Numbered from the stretch's first letter, positions 35,246 to 43,325 are shown. The stretch: DNA of 64,000 bases from Paenibacillus psychroresistens (GCF_009728935.1 NZ_CP034235.1:5965501-6029500); one strand, 5' to 3'. Translations and numbers: made by a program. Notes: generated by a model from the sequence alone, not told the origin.

Positions 35246-36241
35246 TTAAATCTTTCGTGTTGAACCTCTAACTACAAGCTGAACGTCGAAGGTTTCCTGC
35301 AGAGTAGCTGCCGCATCATGATGTCCTGTCAGGATGTCGATTAAATATTGCGCAGCTTTACTGCTCATTAATTTAACGGGCTGGCGTATGGTCGTTAGAG
35401 GTGGATATAAATCAATACTGCCTGGCAAATCATCCGCACCAATTATGGAGATATCCTCCGGTATTCGCACTTCTTTGCTCCGAAAATGACGATAGAGGCC
35501 TGGAATAAAATTATCATTGGCCACAAATAGCGCTGTTATTTGTGGATTCTGTTCTAGCAAGTGGTCAATTTGTGAGCATATATCCATCTCTGTAAGATGA
35601 GCTACATTGATTAAATGATGCTCTTTAAAAGTACTTATATTAAACTCCTTCAAAGCGTCATGTACACCTTTTAAACGTTCTTGATGATCAGCCGAAGCAT
35701 TTACCTCATCAATAATCCCGATATGCCGATGATTCATTTGCACCAAATGCTGGATTGCTAAATACCCGCCTTTATAATGATCACCGCGTATAAAGTTAAC
35801 TGGGAATGAATCTATTCGATTGAATAATAGGACGCTTGGCACAAGCTGCGACAGGTCATAATAATGCTCCTCCGAGTAAGGCAGCAAAGTAAAAATAGCA
35901 GCTCCGATTCCTCTTTCGCTGATGAAATCCTGCAAATCTGAATGCTTGCGTGGAATATCTTTAAGCGCGCACAAACGAATACTTAATTTATTGGAAAAAG
36001 CTACCTCTCCTATGCCAGATATAATGCTGTTCTCAAACAAAAGAGATTGTGGGGAAGTAAAGAATACAATCTCCTTGGATTTATTTAAGCTCGAGGCAAG
36101 CTTAGGAGTATAGTTGTAATTCTGGATAATCCCAGCTACTTTCTCCCGTGTCTTTGCACTAACTGTACCCTGATTATTAATTACGCGTGATACCGTCGCT
36201 ATGGATACGCCTGCTTTCTCTGCAATATCATAAATATTCAA
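35246..36241 (-). CDS. LacI/GalR-family transcriptional repressor
   Basis: A 331-residue repressor. The N-terminal helix-turn-helix IYDIAEKAGVSIATVSRVIN is followed by the hinge helix around TPKLASSLNKS and a periplasmic-binding-protein-like sugar sensor (about 60-331). I place the start at TTG 36241, six bases after AGGTG and giving the usual MNIYDIA beginning; a GTG three codons upstream overlaps that site. Three matching palindromes (35175, 36290, 36362) sit at the GH2, lacI and secreted-protein promoters, so it should repress all three and itself until an inducer sugar binds. Confidence 0.92.
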   Translation of the reverse strand: MNIYDIAEKAGVSIATVSRVINNQGTVSAKTREKVAGIIQNYNYTPKLASSLNKSKEIVFFTSPQSLLFENSIISGIGEVAFSNKLSIRLCALKDIPRKHSDLQDFISERGIGAAIFTLLPYSEEHYYDLSQLVPSVLLFNRIDSFPVNFIRGDHYKGGYLAIQHLVQMNHRHIGIIDEVNASADHQERLKGVHDALKEFNISTFKEHHLINVAHLTEMDICSQIDHLLEQNPQITALFVANDNFIPGLYRHFRSKEVRIPEDISIIGADDLPGSIDLYPPLTTIRQPVKLMSSKAAQYLIDILTGHHDAAATLQETFDVQLVVRGSTRKI

Positions 36242-36273
36242 TGTACTCACCTGCCTTTAATTAATTTAGCTGC

Positions 36274-36302
36274 ATTATAGCACGTTTTATGTAAGTCTTA
36301 CA
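36274..36302 (-). promoter_or_regulatory. lacI promoter overlapped by operator O1
   Basis: On the minus strand TATAAT lies at 36279-36274 and a TTGTAA -35 box about 18 bases upstream. The perfect palindrome TGTAAGTCTTACA (36290-36302) overlaps that -35 box, which predicts autorepression. The same site lies 13 bases upstream of the -35 box of the divergent promoter. Confidence 0.65.
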
Positions 36303-36314
36303 ATAATATTCATA

Positions 36315-36344
36315 TTGACACATAAACATTCGGTAATGTAGGAT
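36315..36344 (+). promoter_or_regulatory. Promoter of the secreted-protein gene
   Basis: TTGACA at 36315-36320 is a consensus -35 box; TAGGAT at 36339-36344, 18 bases on, is a fair -10 box. It lies between the two palindromic operators. The -10 assignment is the weaker part. It implies an mRNA leader of about 200 bases before the ATG at 36555. Confidence 0.5.
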
Positions 36345-36361
36345 TTAAATGAAAGAAGTAA

Positions 36362-36374
36362 TGTAAGACTTACA
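36362..36374. promoter_or_regulatory. LacI-type operator O2
   Basis: TGTAAGACTTACA is a perfect 13-base palindrome, the same as O1 (36290-36302) read on the other strand. It lies just downstream of the plus-strand promoter. O1 and O2 centres are 72 bases apart, near a whole number of helical turns, so looping is possible. Confidence 0.75.
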
Positions 36375-36420
36375 TAATGAGCAATAACTTCTTTTAACAA
36401 CTCAGCCTCACCGTCTTTTT

Positions 36421-36434
36421 TGTTACCGCTTACA
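36421..36434. promoter_or_regulatory. cre-like site (CcpA) in the leader of the secreted-protein gene
   Basis: TGTTACCGCTTACA fits the catabolite-response consensus TGWAARCGYTWWCA on the minus strand at all but one position. It lies downstream of the promoter, the usual position for CcpA roadblock repression. Confidence 0.55.
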
Positions 36435-36472
36435 TTATTAGAGAATGATTTTTGTATTATGAGGTGATGTTA

Positions 36473-36555
36473 ATGAAGTTATGATCGTAATTAATAATGG
36501 AATTTTTACAAGCGTAACCTCTTCAAAATCCAAAAAGAAAGCTGGGATTAAGTAA
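36473..36555 (+). CDS. Possible leader ORF cascade (3 and 24 codons) feeding the secreted-protein gene
   Basis: A perfect ribosome site GAGGTG (36461-36466) lies six bases before an ATG at 36473 that reads only M-K-L-stop. The stop overlaps (ATGA) an ATG at 36481 opening a 24-residue frame (MIVINNGIFTSVTSSKSKKK, then AGIK). That frame ends in TAATG, overlapping the start of the 664-residue protein at 36555. The large gene itself has only a weak site (GGGAT). This may be a translational-coupling leader, or coincidence in AT-rich DNA. Confidence 0.3.
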
Positions 36556-38549
36556 TGAAATCCAAGAAAAGAATGATCGTCTCGCTTGGCATGTCTTTAG
36601 CTGTAATAGTAAGCAATTCAACAAGTGTGTTCGCTGCTACCAAAACGGTTGATTTTAATAACTTCCCAATCAATTATACACATGTTAATTGGCAGCTCCC
36701 AGTTACTCATACCTCCTCTACAGGTTTCTCTTATTCCACTCGCATTGATCAGCATGGCGTAACTTGGCCAACAACCGCTTATTACGATCAGCTTCTGGGT
36801 GCGGGCGGGTACAACACAGTGAACGGTTGGAATATGAAATCTATGATTTTGTATGCAACAGAAAAAAACAATGCTTGGCTGAGCAATGGCTGGAACTATT
36901 ATCAAGATATGGCCGAGGGAGCCACTTGTGTCGATGATTCTGCTAGATCTGCAATTGCTTTTGCCGAAGATTATATTCTGAATGGAACTAGCGCCAATGC
37001 TGCATCCTTCCAGAACGCACGCGATCTGCTCACCTTTACCGGCTATATGACCACTCTTGAAGGCAAAGTTTATAACTTCGCTTGGTTGGATGGGCCTGGC
37101 ATGTTCGGGTGGGATCCTATTCAACAAGGTCAAGACAAACATTTTAACTTCCGTTCTGAATATGTCAAACGTACGGAATATCCATTCAAGCCTGGACAAA
37201 GCCCAGTACCTAATCGCAATGTTCCAGAGCATTTTACCGGCTATGATTGGATGGACCCTGAGACCGACGATGCCCATGCGTTGCATGATGCAAGCAATAA
37301 ACTTATTCCGGCACGGCCATTTATGCCACACTCCAAATATTCTATTTATATGAATGACCTGCAATCCACCAGCGGAGCAGATATAGCTCAAGTCTATAGC
37401 GGGGTGCTGTATAATGCCAATGGTACGGAGAATACAGCCAATCCGCTCAATGGAATTAAACAAGACTGGACCACAAGCTCACTAAATTTAGGTGCGGATG
37501 ATGCTAGGAATTTATGGGCGTTTGCTGAAGGCTTGAACATGATGCAGAAATATAAATCGATCAATGGCAGCTTAACTGGAGACAATTTAAATTTTGCGAA
37601 GTTTTTAGAGGCTCATATCAATCGCCTTTTGTATAATATAAAGCAATATAACTTAAGTACACTGGATGTTAAGCTTGCCAGTAATTTCCTTACCGGGTTG
37701 ACGGAATATTATCAGCTCATCTATGGCTCAACAACAAATCCAGGCAGCCTGAGCTATGGAACCTACGCTTTTAATTTACCTGCAAACTCCAATACAACAT
37801 CGGTATATGACGATCGGATAACTCAAAATGACATCTATGTCATGATGGACGCTTTACAAACCCGTATAATCTCCAAACAATTTCACACAAGCGACTGGAG
37901 AGACGGCATCTTTATTGATGACTCCGTTGCTGGCAACTGGGGAGCTTGGGGTGAGCTTGAAATTTATGCATTGTCTAAGCAATATATTCTTAAACGCAAT
38001 GCTGGTCAAACTCCCACACAATTAAACAGTCTGTTGGATTCTATCACTTACTCAGCAGATCGCTTTTATGCCAACCAAGCCTATCATTACAATGATTCAA
38101 GTAATAATTATGCAAGGACGAAGGAACGAATTACATCCATAACAGGCTGGGCGGCCAAATTCCATACTAATGATTCACAGGTGGTCTATGCCAATTCTTC
38201 CATTGCGCTTGGCTTGAAGCAGCTTGCTGAAGCCTACTATCTTTCCGGAAGAGCGGACATAACTACTAAAAGAAGCAACTATCTGGAATACGCAAAACGA
38301 GTAGCCAGCTGGTTCATCGGAAACAACAACCTCCAGATAGACCTCTATGATGCTGTAGCCGGAGCAGGCACTTATAAAGGACAAGGAACTGTTTTTGATG
38401 GCATTGCACCTGCCCGTTTTACTGGTATTATCACTAAAAGCAATGATACAGGCGGAGAATCCAATGCTGAAGGGCTGCTGACTCTGATAACAATTAAGAA
38501 AGCTATCGCGCAATACGGCTTAAGCTCTTCATTCTCATTTAATTATTAA
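36555..38549 (+). CDS. Secreted 664-residue protein of unknown function, predicted helical toroid
   Basis: An exported protein with a clear signal peptide (MKSKKRMIVSLGMSLAVIVS, cleavage after VFA near residue 27) and no anchor or LPXTG motif, so it should be released. I do not recognise the family. The mature part is rich in Trp, Tyr and Asn and shows recurring helix-loop patterns with aromatic/acidic loops: GATCVDDSARSAIAFAEDYI, YNFAWLDGPGMFGWDP, ADDARNLWAFAEGLNMM, GNWGAWGELEIYALSKQY, and NDTGGESNAEGLLTLITIKK. This fits an (alpha/alpha) toroid glycosidase or lyase. It diverges from lacI and has two LacI operators and a cre site upstream. It may be the extracellular enzyme that cuts the polymer whose fragments locus 2 imports. 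Confidence 0.82.
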   Translation: MKSKKRMIVSLGMSLAVIVSNSTSVFAATKTVDFNNFPINYTHVNWQLPVTHTSSTGFSYSTRIDQHGVTWPTTAYYDQLLGAGGYNTVNGWNMKSMILYATEKNNAWLSNGWNYYQDMAEGATCVDDSARSAIAFAEDYILNGTSANAASFQNARDLLTFTGYMTTLEGKVYNFAWLDGPGMFGWDPIQQGQDKHFNFRSEYVKRTEYPFKPGQSPVPNRNVPEHFTGYDWMDPETDDAHALHDASNKLIPARPFMPHSKYSIYMNDLQSTSGADIAQVYSGVLYNANGTENTANPLNGIKQDWTTSSLNLGADDARNLWAFAEGLNMMQKYKSINGSLTGDNLNFAKFLEAHINRLLYNIKQYNLSTLDVKLASNFLTGLTEYYQLIYGSTTNPGSLSYGTYAFNLPANSNTTSVYDDRITQNDIYVMMDALQTRIISKQFHTSDWRDGIFIDDSVAGNWGAWGELEIYALSKQYILKRNAGQTPTQLNSLLDSITYSADRFYANQAYHYNDSSNNYARTKERITSITGWAAKFHTNDSQVVYANSSIALGLKQLAEAYYLSGRADITTKRSNYLEYAKRVASWFIGNNNLQIDLYDAVAGAGTYKGQGTVFDGIAPARFTGIITKSNDTGGESNAEGLLTLITIKKAIAQYGLSSSFSFNY

Positions 38550-38556
38550 TAGTAGT

Positions 38557-38591
38557 AAAAACCCTCCAGAGCTTATTAAAGAGCTGGAGGG
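38557..38591 (-). terminator. Terminator of the lipid-kinase gene, between convergent genes
   Basis: On the minus strand CCCTCCAG and CTGGAGGG form an 8-bp stem over a 14-base loop containing a further AGCT/AGCT pairing, followed by TTTTT. The stem includes the stop codon region of the lipid-kinase gene and lies just after the end of the convergent secreted-protein gene, so it may act for both. Confidence 0.8.
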
Positions 38592-39502
38592 CCTGCTATT
38601 ATTGAAATTCCCCGTGGAACTATTTTTAATTGCACTGGCGTTTCCCCAGCAGCTTCACCATCCGCTTGCAGTAGGAGTGGGGCAGCTGAACGAATAGATA
38701 TAGAGCGGCCTTTATAGAAGGTTACGGCTGGATGATTGACATGTTTACCTGAATAAACAGAGAACAGAATGGATAATACCTTCCATCTGCTTGGGCTGCG
38801 AATGACAACAACATCTAAATAACCATCATCCGAAAGTGCTTGCGGGCATATCTGCATGGAGCCGCCATAGAACGGAATATTGGCAGTTGCTGCCAGCCAG
38901 GTATGGGTCAACTCATGAGAGATTCCGTCCACTTCTAGCCAAATTGTACAATGCTTATAAGTTCCAAACACACGCATCATTGTAATAAAATAAGCAAGAC
39001 TGCCAAGTCCCAAGCGATTCAGCAGTTTCTTGTAAGCGGCCTCATTTGTCAGCTTAGCAACTAAGCCATCAAACCCAGCTCCGATATTGTTAATAGCGAG
39101 ATTATCCGAATTGGTATGTATCAAATCTATTTGCTTAATTGTACTGGTAGGAGATAAAGCCAAATTAAGAGCTTCCATGGAATTCTTCGGTATTTCGTGT
39201 GCTTTGGCATAATCATTGCCTGTTCCTGCAGGAATAACAGCAAGTGCGCAGCTTGTTGCACCTCCAGCATCTACAATACCGTTTACAACCTCGTTTATTG
39301 TGCCGTCTCCTCCAATGACAATGATCCTCTTGACCTCATCAGCCTTCACCATCTGAGCAGCAATTTCATAAGCCTCTCCGCCATAGCTAGTTGCTTTATG
39401 AATGTAAGCCGTTTTTCGTTCTTCTAATTCCTTTTCCACCCTTAACCAAGTCTTCTTGCCTTGTCCATTGCCTGAGAGCGGATTAATTATTATTCCAATC
39501 AT
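38576..39502 (-). CDS. Diacylglycerol/lipid kinase family protein (BmrU/YegS-like)
   Basis: A 308-residue cytoplasmic protein of the DAGK catalytic family. It starts MIGIIINPLSGNGQGKK, has the nucleotide-binding GGDGTINEVVNG motif (about 83-94) and AVIPAGTGNDYAKA. A C-terminal beta domain carries PQALSDDGYLDVVVI, the usual second domain of this fold. Such proteins phosphorylate diacylglycerol or related lipids with ATP; the precise lipid is uncertain. The ATG has AGGTGG about ten bases upstream. It is a single-gene transcript with its own terminator and no functional link to the sugar loci is evident. Confidence 0.88.
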   Translation of the reverse strand: MIGIIINPLSGNGQGKKTWLRVEKELEERKTAYIHKATSYGGEAYEIAAQMVKADEVKRIIVIGGDGTINEVVNGIVDAGGATSCALAVIPAGTGNDYAKAHEIPKNSMEALNLALSPTSTIKQIDLIHTNSDNLAINNIGAGFDGLVAKLTNEAAYKKLLNRLGLGSLAYFITMMRVFGTYKHCTIWLEVDGISHELTHTWLAATANIPFYGGSMQICPQALSDDGYLDVVVIRSPSRWKVLSILFSVYSGKHVNHPAVTFYKGRSISIRSAAPLLLQADGEAAGETPVQLKIVPRGISIIAGPPAL

Positions 39503-39637
39503 GCTGCTTTTTCCACCTGTTCATAGGGTTTCTAGTTACTCTCTTAAAGTATAGTTCAGGTTGCAAATTTTGTCTTTAAATGAATTGGGATTGCTGAAAA
39601 ACATATAATTGGCTTCCAGGTTTTTTCCGAAAAATTA

Positions 39638-39707
39638 ATAAGCCTAATATTTGTGCTAAAGATAGAGCTAGCACCAAAAAAATGCTAGTTTCGCACAATT
39701 ATTGTGC
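39638..39707. repeat. Second cluster of AGCACAA-type hairpin repeats
   Basis: Three units in tandem. At 39638-39659 the minus strand reads TTAGCACAAATATTAGGCTT, nearly the same as the unit at 1129-1150. At 39668-39688 CTAGCA and TGCTAG enclose a 9-base loop, the same geometry as units at 963 and 1015. At 39693-39707 GCACAAT-T-ATTGTGC is a perfect palindrome. No gene is seen in 39503-39848. Confidence 0.6.
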
Positions 39708-39815
39708 ATATGGATAAATTTATCTGAACGCGCAAAACGCCTGCATTAAAACACTCAAAATTGTTACTTTTCAAACACTGGATTTCTCTTGCGACAGTCT
39801 GACTGTGCAGAAAGT

Positions 39816-39891
39816 CACATCATTTCGAGATTGGAGTTAATTCCAAACTAAAAAAGGCGCACAAGTGCACCTCATTTCGTGGATGGAGCTA
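39816..39891. repeat. Tandem 24-base direct repeat, 52-base period, with a third copy near 60031
   Basis: CACATCATTTCGAGATTGGA at 39816 onward and CACCTCATTTCGTGGATGGA at 39868 onward agree at 19 of 24 positions over their full length. The second copy is fused to a GCGCA-CAAG-TGCAC hairpin. A third, weaker copy (about 16 of 24) follows the related hairpin at 60013-60036. Confidence 0.5.
39850..39872 (-). terminator. Terminator of the aldo/keto reductase gene, built from a repeat hairpin
   Basis: On the minus strand AGGTGCA, loop CTTG, TGCGCCT and then six T form an intrinsic terminator about 50 bases after the reductase stop codon. The hairpin is a relative of the one at 60013-60036. Confidence 0.75.
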
Positions 39892-39920
39892 GTCAAGGAT
39901 ATAATAAACCCTTAAATCTT

Positions 39921-40880
39921 CTACCTCAAAAACTCCAACTGCTCCTGGGTTAGCCGTAGGTCAGCAGCTTTCAAGCTCTCTTCCAATTGGCTAATTGTTC
40001 TGCAGCCAATAATCGGAAAGGTCTGAAAGCTATGCGAAATTAAATAGCCGAGGACAACTTCCGTAATTGAACGCGAGAGGTCATTTGCAAGCTGCTGAGC
40101 CCGCTCGAACCGCGCTCTATTGGCTGCTGATTTATACATAGGGCTGATCCGTGAATCATCTGCTGTATATTGCCCCGAATCCCATTTAGTGAATAACCCC
40201 TGTGCTTGGGACGAATACGGAAAAGCTGGCAATCCAGTTTCCAAGTGATATTGCGTCATCCCATTATCCATTGCAACAAGTGTAGTATCCACAAACTTCG
40301 TACTATCTGCTTCGGCAAGGCTCCACATCATTTGATTACCTGAAAACCCTTGAATCCCATGCTTGTTGGCATAAGTCTGTGCTTCCTTAATCCGCTCTGT
40401 AGTCCAATTCGAGCAACCAAAATAACGAATCTTGCCCGCTTTCACTTGTTCATTTAAAGCTTCGAGAATTTCCTCAACTGTTCGATCAGTATCATCCCGA
40501 TGAAGGATATAGAAATCAATCGTTTCGACTTGCAGATTACGCAAGCTTTGCTCTATATCATGAATAATATCTTGCTTTGACATTCTCGCTAGCTGCATAC
40601 TTTCTAGAAGCGGATGTGCCCCCTTCGTAGATACTAGCAGCTTATGGCGATTTTTTCTCGCTTTCATCCATAAACCAATCGTTTTCTCACTGAGGCTGGG
40701 TTCTACGGGCAACCAATTTGAATAAACCTCTGCTGTATCCACAAAATTTCCGCCTCGATCTACATAAGCATCCATAAGTTCAAAAGAATCTGCTTGATTA
40801 ATATCACTGCCAAGAATTGCGCCACCTAAACAAAAGGTCGAGCATTCTAAATCCGTACCCACTACCGATTTAATCTGCAT
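39921..40880 (-). CDS. Aldo/keto reductase
   Basis: A 319-residue NADPH-dependent oxidoreductase of the aldo/keto reductase superfamily. The TIM-barrel signatures are visible: FVDTAEVYSNW with catalytic Asp and Tyr, the Lys in LLVSTKGAHP, DFYILHRDD with the catalytic His, IRYFGCSNWTTERI, and the cofactor-binding end FPIIGCRTISQLEESLKAAD. I start at ATG 40880 because GGAGGTG lies six bases before it; upstream in-frame starts add 23 unlikely residues. Sugars or small aldehydes are likely substrates. It is a stand-alone gene between the repeat region and a divergent small gene. Confidence 0.9.
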   Translation of the reverse strand: MQIKSVVGTDLECSTFCLGGAILGSDINQADSFELMDAYVDRGGNFVDTAEVYSNWLPVEPSLSEKTIGLWMKARKNRHKLLVSTKGAHPLLESMQLARMSKQDIIHDIEQSLRNLQVETIDFYILHRDDTDRTVEEILEALNEQVKAGKIRYFGCSNWTTERIKEAQTYANKHGIQGFSGNQMMWSLAEADSTKFVDTTLVAMDNGMTQYHLETGLPAFPYSSQAQGLFTKWDSGQYTADDSRISPMYKSAANRARFERAQQLANDLSRSITEVVLGYLISHSFQTFPIIGCRTISQLEESLKAADLRLTQEQLEFLR

Positions 40881-41103
40881 ATCCTTCACCTCCATGTTCG
40901 AAATCGTTACTGTCCAATAAAATATATAACAAGCAGGAACACATTGCAATTAATGTGACGGCTAGTATAAAGCGAGACGAATGAATCATTTAAATGGAGA
41001 ACCCACACTTCAATATAGGGACATTCATATACTAGACTATCAACCAAGCAGCTACTTATGGATGCTAGTATTCTGCTGAAAACGCTAAAAAGGAGGTTTT
41101 GAG

Positions 41104-41355
41104 ATGTCCGTTGCTGCACTTCGTCGCCAAAGTAAATTATATATCAATAAACAGGTTAAAATCACTGCGAAAAATGGGATTATTTACACAGGAAAAATCA
41201 CAAAAGTCGATGGAAAAAAATTATATTTAAAGGTTTCTTCCGCCAATGACGGTAAAAAAGTTCATACCTCATTTCTTCCATTCGTTCTGCCGCTTGTTTT
41301 ATTCGATCTACTTGTTATCGCCTTGTTGGAAACAGGTCCGCGAAGATTTATCTAA
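41104..41355 (+). CDS. Small Sm-like domain protein with C-terminal membrane segment
   Basis: An 83-residue basic protein. Residues 12-45 (INKQVKITAKNGIIYTGKIT, KVDGKKLYLKV) have the strand-turn-strand pattern of a small Sm/Hfq-like or SH3-like barrel. Residues about 58-76 (LPFVLPLVLFDLLVIALLE) are a single membrane helix, and the tail is TGPRRFI. I know no named family with this combination. The start is firm: AGGAGG lies seven bases before the ATG. A terminator follows at 41367, so it is monocistronic. Confidence 0.75.
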   Translation: MSVAALRRQSKLYINKQVKITAKNGIIYTGKITKVDGKKLYLKVSSANDGKKVHTSFLPFVLPLVLFDLLVIALLETGPRRFI

Positions 41356-41366
41356 TAGGTAATTAT

Positions 41367-41400
41367 CCCCTCAAGGAATGAGGGGTTTCTTTTTATTTTT
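41367..41400 (+). terminator. Terminator of the small Sm-like gene
   Basis: CCCCTCA, a 5-base loop, TGAGGGG, then TTTCTTTTTATTTTT, starting 12 bases after the stop codon. A textbook intrinsic terminator. Confidence 0.95.
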
Positions 41401-41480
41401 CACCTCTAATGGAATTAATATAAGATTTAGTAGTATTATAGATGCATCTCAAATCGGGTCAGCTAATGAGGAGCATTAAC

Positions 41481-43325
41481 ATGAAGTCTATAGCATATAT
41501 AACTGATTACTATCGGCGTATAAAAAGTCAAAGCAATAAAATTGTCTCCAAATTATTCGTTACCTACTTTATTATTATCCTGATTGCCATCATCAGCACT
41601 GGGATAACCTCGTATAATTACGCAAGCAAATCGATTGAGAAAAAAGTAATGAGCGCAAGCACCGAGGTCGTAGCACAAATCCAAAAAAACCTTGATCTTA
41701 ATTTGGTGCAAATCCGCAATACCATTATCATGCCTTATTACAATGAGAATCTGTTGAATGGTTTGGATGATTATAAGGAGATGAACGAAGCGCAGCAAGC
41801 CTCTTACGAACGGATGCTGTATGATTTCTTTTCCCGCAGCTATTATGTACCCAAAAGGCCTGATATCGTAGATGTATTCATGTTTAATGAAGTTGGTGAC
41901 CCCCTGTTCTCCTCTAAAAAAGTAAACCCAGACAGCTTAAAGCAGCTATATAATTACGGTTCATGGCTACAAAGAACAATTGATTACGATGGCCGTGTAT
42001 ATTTTGAAAGCGCTTATCCGGATATGGTGAGTGATGAGAAGCGGATGCTTTTTTCGGCTTCCATCCTGGTCAAGGGATTTGGTACGCAAGGTGTAGTCAA
42101 GGCAGAGTATAATTTCAGCGCCATAACCGATATATTCAAGGATTTCGATATGGGAAAAGGCAGCAAGCTTGTGCTCGTGGATGAAGACGGCAAAATCATA
42201 TATTCAACGGGAGACGATCCCATTACCAGCGAGTTTAATCCGGAGATAAACCTTCAATTATCAGAAGCCAAGGGTAGCTTATGGCTTGATTATGGCAGCA
42301 ATAAGAACCTGATCGCCTACACTAAGCTAACCATGTCCGACTGGAAAGTCATTTCCATTGTGCCGGAAGCCGAGGTTTTCGATGCCTCGATTCATATTCG
42401 AAATGCTACCATAATCATAGCAACGGTCGCGCTTTTGGTAACCTCTATCCTCTCACTGCTTTTTGCTTCTTGGATCACTAAGCCGATTTTAAAAATATTT
42501 AAATCTGTCGAAAAAGTTAAGCTAGGCGATCTGGATGTACGCATTAACTGGAAAAGAACCGACGAGCTTGGCAAAATAGCCTTGAATTTTAATACGATGG
42601 TTGAGGAAATTGATAACTTGATTAAATCCAAATACATCTATCAAATTAAGCTCAAAGAGGCTGAAATCAACTTTTTGCAATCGCAAATCAATCCGCATTT
42701 TTTATATAATACCCTTTACACAATAAAGGCCAAGGCCGATTATCATCAAAACCGCGATATCTCAGCGATGGTCACTTCTCTGGCGGAGATGTTCCGCTAC
42801 AGCATTAAAAACCCTAACGGTTTCGTCACCGTTGACCGTGAGGTCGGCAACATAATCGATTATCTGACGATCCAGAAAGAAAGATTTGGCGAAAAAATCG
42901 ACTATGAAATTGTAATCGGAGATGAAGTCAGGAGTGAAATCATCCTCAAGCTTATTATGCAGCCAATCGTCGAAAATGCAGTTTACCATGGGCTAGAGCG
43001 TAAGAAAGGTAAAGGCTTGGTGCTCATCGAAGGGACCATGGACCAGGAGCATCTCTATATTACGATCACGGACGATGGTGTTGGAATGGATCAGGAAAGT
43101 TTGGACAAGCTTCGATACTCGTTGAAGGAAAGTGAAAAAGATCTCTCATTCGATCAAAGCATTGGGCTGATTAATGTCCATACTCGTTTAGTGTTGTGTT
43201 ATGGAAACGAATACGGGCTGAGAATCGAAAGCCATAAAAATCTAGGCTCAAAAGTGATGATAAGAATTCCCAGGGATCATGCGGCTATTAAGAACAATAT
43301 CAACGGGGGGATAACAAATGTTTAA
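41481..43325 (+). CDS. YesM-type membrane sensor histidine kinase
   Basis: A 614-residue kinase. Membrane helices lie near residues 25-45 and 300-325, flanking a long outside domain; HAMP and kinase core follow. The phospho-histidine is in QSQINPHFLYNTLYT near residue 406, with MQPIVENAVYHGLE and DDGVGMDQ in the ATP-binding part. I start at ATG 41481, seven bases after GAGGAG; the ATG at 41442 has no ribosome site. It overlaps its regulator gene by eight bases and opens locus 3. Expected to sense an extracellular sugar or binding-protein complex. Confidence 0.93.
   Translation: MKSIAYITDYYRRIKSQSNKIVSKLFVTYFIIILIAIISTGITSYNYASKSIEKKVMSASTEVVAQIQKNLDLNLVQIRNTIIMPYYNENLLNGLDDYKEMNEAQQASYERMLYDFFSRSYYVPKRPDIVDVFMFNEVGDPLFSSKKVNPDSLKQLYNYGSWLQRTIDYDGRVYFESAYPDMVSDEKRMLFSASILVKGFGTQGVVKAEYNFSAITDIFKDFDMGKGSKLVLVDEDGKIIYSTGDDPITSEFNPEINLQLSEAKGSLWLDYGSNKNLIAYTKLTMSDWKVISIVPEAEVFDASIHIRNATIIIATVALLVTSILSLLFASWITKPILKIFKSVEKVKLGDLDVRINWKRTDELGKIALNFNTMVEEIDNLIKSKYIYQIKLKEAEINFLQSQINPHFLYNTLYTIKAKADYHQNRDISAMVTSLAEMFRYSIKNPNGFVTVDREVGNIIDYLTIQKERFGEKIDYEIVIGDEVRSEIILKLIMQPIVENAVYHGLERKKGKGLVLIEGTMDQEHLYITITDDGVGMDQESLDKLRYSLKESEKDLSFDQSIGLINVHTRLVLCYGNEYGLRIESHKNLGSKVMIRIPRDHAAIKNNINGGITNV

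Noticed and set aside
36361..36554. Riboswitch or T-box in the long leader of the secreted-protein gene
   Set aside because: No T-box sequence, known aptamer core or terminator/antiterminator pair was seen; the operators and a cre site explain the regulation.
36618..37463. 281-codon open frame on the minus strand opposite the secreted-protein gene
   Set aside because: It has no ribosome site, odd composition and no family resemblance, and the plus-strand frame has a signal peptide and continues well beyond it.
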